A stretch of DNA of 64,000 bases from Cyathus striatus (Eukaryota > Basidiomycota > Agaricomycetes > Agaricales > Nidulariaceae). This document shows, one piece after another, positions 12,401 to 23,790 of the stretch. The stretch lies in contig JAOVFP010000013.1 in assembly GCA_025738555.1 (NCBI GenBank), forward strand, positions 2,914,001 through 2,978,000, in the 5' to 3' direction. The translations under genes were made by a program, and so were the position numbers. The notes beneath the pieces are model-generated. The model was not told the origin of the DNA and did no database searches. It worked only from the letters and a program-made list of their open reading frames with translations. The stretch's first letter is position 1; every line of letters begins with the position of its first letter.

Positions 12401-12674
12401 CTCCAGTTTGTTAATGCCTCGAGAAGAACCTTAATTGAAACCAAAAGACGGGTGACCGTGGACTCGACAGCAGGCTGGTATCGAAAGGTCAATTAGGTTT
12501 GCTTAACGTATCTTCAGAAAGTGAACTTACATGGTTTCCTTGCCTCGCATTCCGCTCACGCTCACCACGTTCAGTTCTACTCGATGAAGAATGATTTGAC
12601 GAAATAGAATGATTGTCACGTCTGGAAGCATGGCCATAAGAACCAGTAGAAGATACAGCGGGCCTTGAAGACAT
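9490..12674 (-). CDS. BUD6: Actin-interacting polarity protein Bud6/AIP3
   Basis: Polarity factor that binds actin and formins at growing tips and helps formin-driven actin nucleation. Start ATG at 12674; stop TAA at 9492-9490; about 950 residues over several exons. After a short Ser-rich start, the N-terminal part has ESTVTRLLVSIKVLLEALTNW. A long Pro/Ser-rich linker follows. Then comes the AIP3-domain entry RFTVFLQVGREVKKVTVEPG, FVDRFAYNPGQENFPAIYIR and, finally, long coiled coils (MKQTKDSLGNLRTQTQSVKQ; ELESLKEHIQTIKPMWKKTW). The conserved block that should read FDEVQNLRRDLGVMRQLYTE is split between two frames at an A-run (10355-10357 on the plus strand). One base seems to be missing there. 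A strong GTAAGT donor overlaps the stop codon, so a short extra 3' exon is possible. Family assignment is firm. Confidence 0.9.
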
Positions 12675-12926
12675 TGTACACGACTACAAGAGGTATAGCC
12701 CTTCTAAAGATGAATAATGAGACCTTGAGTGAGGTGGTCGTGGTCCGAGGACGCTCAAACGGTATAAAAGAAGTCGATGTACTAAGTGGCCAGTGCTAAT
12801 TGTCAAACCTCAGCTTCAGGGTTACGCGCATCTTGCCCGTGGGAACGTATTCCCTCACCAAGCCAGGTAAAAATAACCAAGTCTCCTTCCCAGACCCAAT
12901 AGGAGGTCTCTCTACTAGAGCTTGTC

Positions 12927-13437
12927 ACAGTTGTTGCAGTTGTCACAGTCGTCACACATGTCGCAGTTGTCCTACAGTGTCACAGTCATCACAACTGCGA
13001 CACTGTGGGACAAGTGTGACAAGTGTGACACTGTGGGACAACTGCGACATGTGTGACGACTGCGACAACTGTGAGTACTTGAGTCGTGACACTGTGGGAC
13101 AACTGCGACATGTGTGACGACTGTGACGACTGTGACACTGTGGGACAACTGCGACATGTGTGACGACTGTGACGACTGCGACAACTGTGACAACTGCGAT
13201 ACATACTGTGGGACAACTGCGACATGTGTGACGACTGTGACAACTGCGACAACTGTGAGTCGTGACACTGTGGGACAACTGCGACATGTGTGACGACTGT
13301 GACGACTGCGACAACTGTGACAACTGCGACAACTGTGACAACTGCGACAACTGTGACAACTGCGACAACTGTAACAATGCGTGACAAATGTAACAACTGA
13401 CAACTGCGACGTGTGTGACAACTGTGACATATGTCAC
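12927..13437. repeat. GTGACAACTGCGACA-type tandem array with an inverted first copy
   Basis: Built from 9-base words such as GACAACTGT, GACAACTGC and GACGACTGT. Five copies of a longer core (GGGACAACTGCGACATGTG...GACGACTG) start at about 13036, 13096, 13141, 13210 and 13272. A simple 18-base array of alternating GACAACTGT/GACAACTGC follows at about 13301-13370. At 12946-12973 a near-perfect copy of the core lies in reverse orientation, so the left end can fold back on the rest. All three minus-strand frames stay open for over 130 codons, the signature of a repeat rather than a gene. Confidence 0.9.
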
Positions 13438-13820
13438 GATGCCACTAAGATCTTGCTAAGATCTCTTAGATAAGAACCTTGTGACATATGTATGTCACAA
13501 AGATGAGACAATGGTAGACAAAGCTCATTGTGACTACCCAGTGTGACAAATAAATATTTCTTTGTTATTTCATAGATGAAAAACCTTTGAAATATTGAAT
13601 AAAGGATTTGAAAGAAAATGGGGATCCGGGTTTCAATATTTCTTTGTTATTGTGACTTTCAAATGTGTGAGAAATATTATATGTGAATTTTATGAGTATT
13701 ACAAAGCGAAATAATGATGTAATAATAAGAATATTTCCACGATATTTCAAAGCTATTTCACATTGAAATATCGAGGCATGCACGCAGTGTTAAAGGGGAA
13801 TAGATTAAGTCTCGTGATAT

Positions 13821-13900
13821 GTGTCTCATGTTCCGTTTTAGGATTGAACGTTAATTCAGTGAGACCTCCCATAGGGTCTGGCACAAAACATATGCAAATA
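13821..13900 (+). repeat. Left terminal inverted repeat
   Basis: 80 bases, includes GACCTCCCATAGGGTCTGGC; inverted partner at 14342-14421. Confidence 0.85.
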
Positions 13901-14341
13901 TAAGGGTCGAGCTGACCGCCGCATACGCCGATCACTTCTGAGCTCCAAATGCTTCACTGCAATTATGTTCATACTAATGATTTATTGACCTTAGAACATA
14001 AATGAAGAGGATTGAAAGTGTGTACACCATGATTTATTGTAATCCCCTTAATTCCCCTCCAAAAATCACGCTCCAACATCTCACAAGAAATGAAAACATT
14101 ATGATTAGTGCGTAAAACCTATTGCTTACTGAGAGAATTCAGGTTCATTCTGCATGAGTCTCGTTTTATGTTCTGCTATTGCTATTTAAATAACTTAGGA
14201 GACATTTTCGATTATAATAGACAGCGCGGGGCTCGAAAACGGGGTATGGACGGGTCGGGATAGGGGAATAGTTTATCACTATGAGGGTTGTATTTCATTC
14301 TCAGAACGAAAAACGGAGCCACGGCCATCAGGTGGCTATGT

Positions 14342-14421
14342 TATTTGCATATGTTTTGTGCCAGACCCTATGGGAGGTCTCACTGAATTAACGTTCAATC
14401 CTAAAACGGAACGTGAGACAC
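14342..14421 (-). repeat. Right terminal inverted repeat
   Basis: Reverse complement of 13821-13900 with one difference (CACG for CATG near the outer end). Confidence 0.85.
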
Positions 14422-14523
14422 GTCCCGGTCCGTGAATTGCAAGTACAAAGATACCAACTTCGAACTTGAACAAGATAAATTATGGTTTAAAGCTAATCAT
14501 ACAGAAAACACGTCTTGGTATTT

Positions 14524-17031
14524 CTAGAGGGGAGCTGCACCAATGCCTGCTAAGATCATTTCGTCCACAACCTCATCTTTCTCCGTCCGTTTATATGTCC
14601 GGATTGTTTCTCCATAGTCGGAAATATCGTACACACGGAAGCGCCGGTCGAAGCTACGGCGTAAAGTACGTTAACAAGTGATTAACATCATTCATGTCGC
14701 AGTTCACATACCCAATCTTTCCATAACCAGAATATGATCTTATCACAAGACATAATACCAGTCAATAACAGAGTGTTCAAGTACTAATATTGCTCGGGAC
14801 TCACCCTCCGCCTCCAAAGCAATGCCACACGCCTTGAACTCTTCGACAATTCTCTGTCACTAAACAAGACTTAAATAAGACCAGGATTTGAAAAGTGAGC
14901 AAGGAAAAATTACGATGACAGTGTCCATTTCCTATAACTTTCACTTCATGAGCCTGACCTGCCGCTCTGTGATCGCTCTCCATGGCTTTTAGAATTCCCT
15001 TCTCAAAGAAGCCGTCATTACCCTTCGCGTTCCCGCGCTGTTCTTGGCCTGATATTCCAACATCGAGGGGTTTATCAGTTCTTCGATCAGTATCGGCTTT
15101 TGAGTAAGATTCTGCTCTATAAAAATCGTCACGAAGGAACAAGTAACAAGTAAAATGGCATTTACAATGGAATATGGAAGAACATAAGAGCATTGGGCTT
15201 GGCTAGGCGCTTTGACTGGGGAACAACTTGATCAGAGCCTTGTCGCTTGTCCCATATTTTACCCATGTCTTTGCCTGTATCAGGTACGAAGGGACGTTCA
15301 ATTTGACTAATCGACCCAGACTCCTGAAGGAACCAGTCAATTTGATCCTACGTATAAGAAAATTAGCGGTAATATTCAAAACAACCTGATTATCATTACG
15401 CACCTGCCGAATCCAATCATATTCCGTTGGCGTAAAGAATCCAAACCAATCTAGGAAGCCTTTAGAGTAAGAGCCAGAATCCAAGAAATAAAGTGTAAGG
15501 AGATGTGTTTTCGAGCTGATTTTCCATATCACAGTAAGTGACTGTTAAGAACAGCTGAATCGTCACGTACGGATCGGCACTCATAACCTTCAATACATAA
15601 TTTCCGGTCCCATGTATATCTTTTGGTCCTCTATCGACCAAGCTGTAAGGTAGTCCTTTCATCAGCATGACTTGTGTATCTTTTGCAAGACTATCTTCTT
15701 CATCATGGTTTCCGAAGACAGCTGCCCATGGTATCTTCCGTGCATGCACAGCTTTTGCAAACTTTGCTAGGACAGATTTGGGGTCCCAAGAAGTGCCTTG
15801 ACCATTAAGTTGGTCTCCGGTAAAGACGACCATATCAGGTTTCTCTGCATCAAGTACGCGACCCAAGAGGGTTGTGGTCATGTTGTCCGAGTGATCACAT
15901 GGAGAAAGAAGTGTATCTCGACAATGACCTTGAGAAACGGAGTAATGCAAGTCGGCTACTTGTAGAATCTTGAATTTGCCATCTCGCGAGAAATGAAGAG
16001 GAGGGGCACGAGGAGGTACTAAAGTAGGTAATTAGCTCAGTCACACAATACTATAGAAGGACTTGCATTTTACTCCACGACGGAAAGTTATCCAAGTAGG
16101 CAGAGTGTTCCTCTTTGGTATCATAGTGGGTGGCTCCAATTTGTCAAACCCGTACCAAGGTACGTCTTCACCGTACAATAGGTCGAGTTCCGTGATGATC
16201 TGCGCCTTTTCTTCCGTCGACATATCGGCTGCAGTTTTTCCGACGCGATACCACATGAATAAAGGAGGTGCTCTAAGAACACCCGTTCTCAAAGACGTAG
16301 AGACTTTGCGCCATCCCTCTGAAGGAGATGGCTGTTCCTTATCAGGAAGAAGTTGGATGTCAGTAATGAGGTTTATATCTTGACGCCGCGTACGTCGATA
16401 ATAGATATTCTAGTTATATATTAGAACCAATAAGAAATAGAGAATAACATCGCACGTACTAGCCAGCCAGACATATATCCGGCCTCTATATTGAGGTTCC
16501 TCTCGACACGGACCCATTTCCCTTTAATTGCATCTTGCTCAGAATTGGAATCCGGCCGACATAGATCACCTGTTTTTGCGGGATCAAGCAGACATCTAAC
16601 AACAGTAATTTCAGATACTGCAACAAGACGATGTAAGCTGCAGCATTGATACCAAGGCGAATGTACTGACATCCGGTATCATGAGGTAGCAGGGGCGACC
16701 AGACGTCGAGCGGTAGGCTTGAACTATCAAGTGATTCTTCCGAAGAGGTGACGTTCCACCAGTCTACACCATCACCGGAAGCAGGAGAATCGCTGATAGG
16801 TTTGGATGTAGAGGGAACGTTGGTAGAGCCGTCGGTAGAGGCGGAGGAAGGAGGCACCGATACGACCTCCCATGACTGCCAACCGACTCTCTGGGTTAAG
16901 CCAGGGCCTGAGTTGGGTTGGTAGAGGATGAATACCCAGGTAAGAAGGCAGGAGAATGCAATGACGGTGGTTATGGGTGCGCACATGGAGCGCAGGGCCC
17001 TGGCGATGCGGAAGCAGTTGGGAACAGGCAT
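14524..17031 (-). CDS. DCR2: DCR2-like calcineurin-type metallophosphatase
   Basis: Metallophosphoesterase of the Dcr2/Sia1 (purple-acid-phosphatase-like) group; yeast Dcr2 acts in Sic1 and Ire1 dephosphorylation. Start ATG at 17031 (MPVPNCFRIARALR), followed by one membrane segment (ITTVIAFSCLLTWVFILY), so it is probably a type II membrane protein. Stop TAG at 14526-14524. About ten exons. Motifs in order: VADLHYSVSQGHCRD, VVFTGDQLNGQGTSWD, WAAVFGNHDEE, LYFLDSGSYSKG, IGNGHCHVTENCRRV, CFGGGGSYSGYGKIGFDRRF and the tail DYGETIRTYKRTEKDE. These supply the metal ligands D-H, GDQ, GNHD and GHCH. The last-but-two intron (14804-14739) must end in AAG to keep GGGGSYSGYG. Spliced frames are consistent throughout. 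It is head to head with uL23m. Confidence 0.88.
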
Positions 17032-17312
17032 TGTAAGTAGTAAAGATAGGAATAAAGGATTGCTCTGGATTAGAAGGAAGGGGTGGATAACATGGCAATG
17101 GTAGAAGACGGAGACGACGTGGACAAACTCAAAGAGATTACTAGTTACTGCGAGCAAACTGCGAGTGTATGGAAGGTGCCAGTGCTGCTAATAATATGCG
17201 TGTCAATTTATTGCCATTAATGGGATTTCCACGTGATCATGCTTTTTTGACGTTCACACAGCGACACAGTCCACCCGACGACGACAGCTATCGTCCGTCC
17301 AGCCGTGCAGAG
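17032..17312. promoter_or_regulatory. Divergent promoter DCR2-like / uL23m
   Basis: 281 bases between two start codons on opposite strands. Contains a CACGTG box at 17230-17235. Confidence 0.5.
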
Positions 17313-18352
17313 ATGCCCATCTCATCCTCTTCCTTCAGCCTCCAATCTCTTGCACGCGCATTTCCATGGCGTAGGCTATATACTACCAACCCCGTAACCG
17401 ATGGTCTCACTATTCCAGACCTGGCTCTCGCCGCCAGGTCTGCATCGACACCTATGGCAGTTCGTCGTCGCAGAGCCAGAAAATTAGGACAGCTCAATCC
17501 CGGAGAGAATGATGCTACCAAAGAAGGCCTTACCCTTCTCAAGAGGCCCGCTACAAGCGTCTCGTATCCCAAGGCCAATATAGGAATTCTGTCGGCAAAA
17601 TCATTCTCTCCCGCACTCAGTATGCGCTCAAACAGAACAAGCGCGCCTCCCGCATTCGCGGTTTCCGCCGTGAAGTGCACCCAGATGGAACTATCCTTAA
17701 TATTCCCGTCGGTCGCAAGGTCTACCTTCCCAATATCATCTTCCGTCTCGTCCGAAACCACACTCCTCACGGCCAGCCCTATAACCCATACGAAGCTACC
17801 TTCCGCGTTCCAAACTCCGTCACGAAAACTGATATTCGCTCGTATCTCGCCGCTGTCTACGACGTGAAGACTACCTATATCCGCACCGATAACTACTTTT
17901 CTCCCGAGTTTCGCGCGCGGCCTGGTGACAAGAACACCAGGTCGTACAGGACATATAAGCGTGCTGTTGTCGGTCTCGTAGATCCCTTTTACTACCCTCA
18001 TAGACTAGAGGATATGGAGCCAAGGAAAAGACAAGAGAGGGAAGAATGGATCGAAGCTAACTTTAATATTGAGCGAGGTCGCGAGATGCATAAAATGGAG
18101 CTCCTTCGTATGAGCAAAGGCCAAGGAAGAACCAATTGGAAATTCAACTCACCAATGACTACCAAACGTTCACAAATCTTACGCCTCGTTGCCGAGAGGA
18201 GGGCGAAGCGAGAAGATTTGGTTGCTGAGTACGCACAGCAGATGAAGGAGATGCGTAATAAAGGCAAGATGATTACTGTGAAGAATTTGATGCACCCTAT
18301 TCCCTCGTCGCCTGAATTTTTGCATCCTCCACAGAAAGAGGGTACTTTATGA
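17313..18352 (+). CDS. Mitochondrial large-subunit ribosomal protein uL23m (frame broken)
   Basis: Mitoribosomal protein of the L23 family (yeast Mrp20, Mrpl41 in other naming), lining the peptide exit. The start at 17313 gives a mitochondrial-type presequence (Ser/Arg-rich, ...FPWRRLYTTNPV). The N-terminal part, to about 17525, reads RRRRARKLGQLNPGENDATK in one frame. The conserved body is in the next: YPSQEARYKRLVSQGQYRN, VYLPNIIFRLVRNH, DIRSYLAAVYDVKTTYIRTD, down to the stop at 18350-18352. A one-base correction between about 17520 and 17537 restores a 346-residue protein. No good intron bridges the frames; a weak GTCGTC/AAG pair is possible but would delete conserved-looking residues. I take this as a sequence error in an otherwise intact gene. 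Confidence 0.8.
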
Positions 18353-18574
18353 TATATGAATAATTCACTTTAGCAGTTCTAACTCTGCCATATATATTAC
18401 TCCTCGTTTCCAGGAAGTCGGTTACGTTGCTTAACAATATTATACACATGAACTATTTACTTCCTGCTTTCTTGGTACATGCCTCTCTGAAATTAGGTAT
18501 TTAACTAAATAGGTGTCCATCTCCATACATAGGATGAAAAAAGCAGCAGAACGAAAATATACAAATAAATCATG

Positions 18575-20166
18575 TCAGTCAAAGTCTTCATCTCCAAACC
18601 CTTCTGAACCGGAAGCGAGTTTTACCGTCTTCACAACCTCGTCGTCTTCATTGTCAATTGGCATCTTCTCACTCATATCCCCATCGATGCAGCTGAGAAA
18701 ATCAAGGCATCCCCTTAAACAACCCCTCCAACGCACAGGAACAGAACCACCAGCCGGCTGACCGGCAACCTTCGACTCCCATGAAAACCGATATTCCGCA
18801 GCGTAAATAAAAACCTTTCTTTGTGCGCGATGTCTAGGATTTTGGCAAATCCCAATACCCGTCGGCCTGTCCTCCACTGTAGAGTCTGAATAACGAGCAG
18901 TGTCTGGCGTGTTGATAGAGCCCGGAAGGCAGGCCTCAATCGTGGAACGGAGGTGGGGAGGGATAATAGTATGAAAATCCTCTGGGAAGGGAAGGTCATA
19001 CAGAGCAGCTAGAACTGTTTCATGGGGCTCTTGTACAATAGCGGATGATGGAGGATAACTTCGATGCTGGGTGAGGAGAGTACGCAAACAAAGCTCGCCT
19101 AATGAAGGAACGTAACCTTGTTGCAAACCAGTTGCTTCTGAGATTGGCTTTTCCAGAGACCTCGAAGGAGATGCAGGTTGCATGAATGGATTAGGATGTA
19201 TGCATATTTCCTGCAGTTGCATATCCAGCATCTCCGCGGGAAGGTAGCTCAGTTTATTATTCGCGAGATTGAGAGTTCGTAAACTCGTCAATCTGGCTAT
19301 TTCTGGAGGAACAAACCTCAAGAGATTTCCCCCTAAGTTAATCTGTTAATGTCAACAGCTTGATATAATCAAGCAATACATACTAAGCGAGAGGACCGTC
19401 AGGTTTTTAGGCTCCATAACTCTGCGGGTAATTGCGAAATACTATTGCCTGAGAGAAAAATCTGGACGCTGTTAGGAGATAAGCCAGTTAACGGAAGATA
19501 ACCAATGCTCCGCGCCCGCTCTGAAGCAGTGTGAATACGGAATGTATCCACTGACGCGGGTACGGTGTGTACGCGTCCGAAAGACCTGCTCGTAGCAGCA
19601 TTCACTATGGAACGGGTATTCGAGTCAGTAATTTCGCCAGAGCCAGGCAACACGACAATCTTTTCGAGGTCGATGACAAACTTTTTGGGAATTCGGGTCA
19701 ATTGGCAATTCCTGATCACGCGATAATCATGAAAAGGTAGAGGAAAGGATGAAACTAGCACACATTAGATCTATTTTTTTGACTCCGGTTTCCATTGCCT
19801 CTTCTACGGCGGCGTCCCAGATCGCATCCTCCGCGTCTTCTGGCGGAGAGTTCACGGCGAATGAGTCGGAACGAGGCATGAAGAGGCGGGGGGATCCGGC
19901 AGGATCACTCCATTTGGGTTTCTTTGGAGTCAGGTCTCTATTTAAAACGTTGGACCTGCGTCGTTTGCCGTGCTTCTCGTACTGAGGAGGGGATCTGTTA
20001 GCTTTAAAGCTGCAGCCAAGGGATGAGCAACGACGGGTGGACTACTGGGTTCGGAGTCGGAAAGAGCAAGAGGATCAAAAGAAGGAGAAGAGGGAGGAGA
20101 GGAGTCGGGACAAAGGAGGGGAGAGGAAGACGGGGAAGAGAAGGGCGAGGCGGAGAAGGAAGTCAT
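18575..20166 (-). CDS. Leucine-rich-repeat protein
   Basis: Start ATG 20166, stop at 18577-18575. The N-terminus is Ser/Pro-rich. A spliced segment follows with AVEEAMETGVKKIDLMNCQL, then LRRs: LTRIPKKFV, LPLTGLSPNSVQIFLSGNSI, SQLPAELWSLKNLTVLSLRG, NLLRFVPPEIARLTSLRTLN, LANNKLSYLPAEMLDM. The C-terminal half is globular and ends in an acidic tail (DNEDDEVVKT...DEDFD). The LRR SLKNLTVLSLR needs one more A than present: a run of five T on the plus strand at 19404-19408 puts a stop right after SLK. With one base added the next exon joins perfectly at 19338. It is a fungal LRR protein with no confident orthologue. Its probable role is as a protein-binding scaffold, by inference from the repeats only. 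Confidence 0.75.
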
Positions 20167-20439
20167 GGTGCTGGGGAGAGGGACACTAGCAAGTAATTAA
20201 TTATGCTCATTGGATGTATTACTATTAGTTGCCATCAATTCAAGAATCAACGATCGACTAGCTACGCGTAATCACGTGAAACGCGACTAACACGTGATCG
20301 TGTGTACATAATTGTTACGTCACTGGTTTGAGACAGAGAGCTGGTGAGAGCGAGTGCGACGACCATCGCAGTCAGGTTGTGAGGACCACCGCAGTCAAGA
20401 GATTGGGCGTCGCTGAGCTGCCTGCAGAACGTGACCGAA
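20167..20439. promoter_or_regulatory. Divergent promoter LRR protein / ZAP1-like gene with two CACGTG boxes
   Basis: 273 bases between opposing starts. TCACGTGA at 20272-20279 and CACGTG at 20291-20296 are bHLH (Cbf1-type) sites, 19 bases apart. Confidence 0.5.
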
Positions 20440-22530
<2,091 letters not shown>

Positions 22531-23790
22531 CTCTGTTGTATTTTAATTTATTGCAGTGTCTATACGTTTCTTACTGAACCAACCTGCCTGCGTTGGGACA
22601 TACATGTTTTATATGTACTATAGTATTATTATCAGATATCGATAGATTTCGACTCGGAACGATTATTCTCATGCCTTCTGTGCACGGTGTCTCAACTATA
22701 TATTCAATACACTTCAGGGGCTTTCTGAAATTGCATCCACAAGTCTGCTGCTAACAGACCAAGTTCCAGTATAGAGCCAATCTTCTGATATTCTGATATT
22801 GTTTCATTTGAAATTTCCACACACCATAGTTCTGATATCGCGTTATACGGAATGTTTAGCAATCGCCCCTCCACCAAAACTTATCGTTCGATTTGGCCTG
22901 TACCCTCTGTTAGTTAATGGGCCATATATAGCTACTAGGCAGTGCTTCGTTAATAGCTTCGATGAACACAATATTTCGACATGCTTACTGTCTCTGCGCT
23001 GCACTATAAAGTTGAACATTGATTCATGACCATTCTTAAATAAGGGGGAATGCAGTTGATATCAAAGGTACTACATGGCGTACGCTGGCGGTGCTACCCA
23101 GGGGTGGGATAACGAACTGTTTGTCTGCGGCGTCTTTTGCTGCAATCCATTCGTGAAATTTTGACATGAAGACCTCGCCTCGTAGTTACCTTATAGACGA
23201 GAATATATATATATATTCACCTAGGCGTCAACACAATCGGAAATGGGTGATTCAAATTGTAGTGAGGTACGATATCACCGATTCCTGGGTACCATATTGT
23301 AATACTCTCTTGATTTCCTGATACTTATCAAGGAATGTAAGTATAGCGTTAGAATCTGTCATATGTGGCCAAGGTAGCAGGCTGTAGCAAGCCGAGGATT
23401 GGTTCACACATGGAAATATGTCTTGCGCGAGGAACTACATACCCTATGACATCTCTTGAAATTCTGCTCGCAATATTGTAAAGGCTTGGCCTGGCCAGTC
23501 GTTTTTGCAAATGAACTTCGACGAAGAACAAGGTCCTCCCTGTTGCAAGACCGCGCTGATCAACAGTGCATTTTATGTATGTATCTATGCAAATATTCAT
23601 GCATGGGGATAGAAGTACTGCATCCGAATCTATGAGTGCCAAGTCGGGTTAGTTCACTTGAACACTAGCTGCATTGATGATTATTACCTGTAGTGTACAT
23701 GCGACAACGCATGATAAGTAATTAGTGTCTTTGCTAAGATATATGACTTAAGGTAAGTAAAATAAGTGCAACTTCCTATAATTACATTTA
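22531..23790. other. Intergenic region, tail to tail
   Basis: 1.26 kb between two convergent 3' ends. AT-rich with an alternating TA run at 23203-23215. One minus frame of 97 codons (23349-23642) shows no family features or splice partners and I leave it out. Confidence 0.5.

Larger units (their letters stand above)
13821..14421. mobile_element. 601-bp element with 80-bp terminal inverted repeats (MITE-like)
   Basis: Bases 13821-13900 and 14342-14421 are inverted copies of each other with one mismatch in 80 by my reading. The outer ends begin GTGTCTCA(T/C)GTTCCG and the inner ends finish CATATGCAAATA. The 441-bp interior is AT-rich and has no credible transposase frame. Size, near-identical ends and lack of coding capacity fit a non-autonomous DNA transposon or a recent inverted duplication. 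I found no clear target-site duplication at the outer ends. Confidence 0.7.
12675..14523. other. Repeat-rich gene-free block upstream of BUD6
   Basis: 1.85 kb between the BUD6 start and the 3' end of the DCR2-like gene. It holds a tandem-repeat array (12927-13437), AT-rich sequence with short direct and inverted repeats (13549-13770) and an element with long terminal inverted repeats (13821-14421). The open frames over the array are by-products of the repeat. Confidence 0.8.

Noticed and set aside
12952..13437. Three overlapping minus-strand open frames of 135-161 codons rich in Ser/Gln/Leu/His and Val
   Set aside because: All three frames are open only because the tandem repeat lacks stop words; no start context, splice signals or non-repeat sequence.
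23349..23642. 97-codon minus-strand open frame in the 22.5-23.8 kb gap
   Set aside because: No family features, no splice partners, unremarkable composition.
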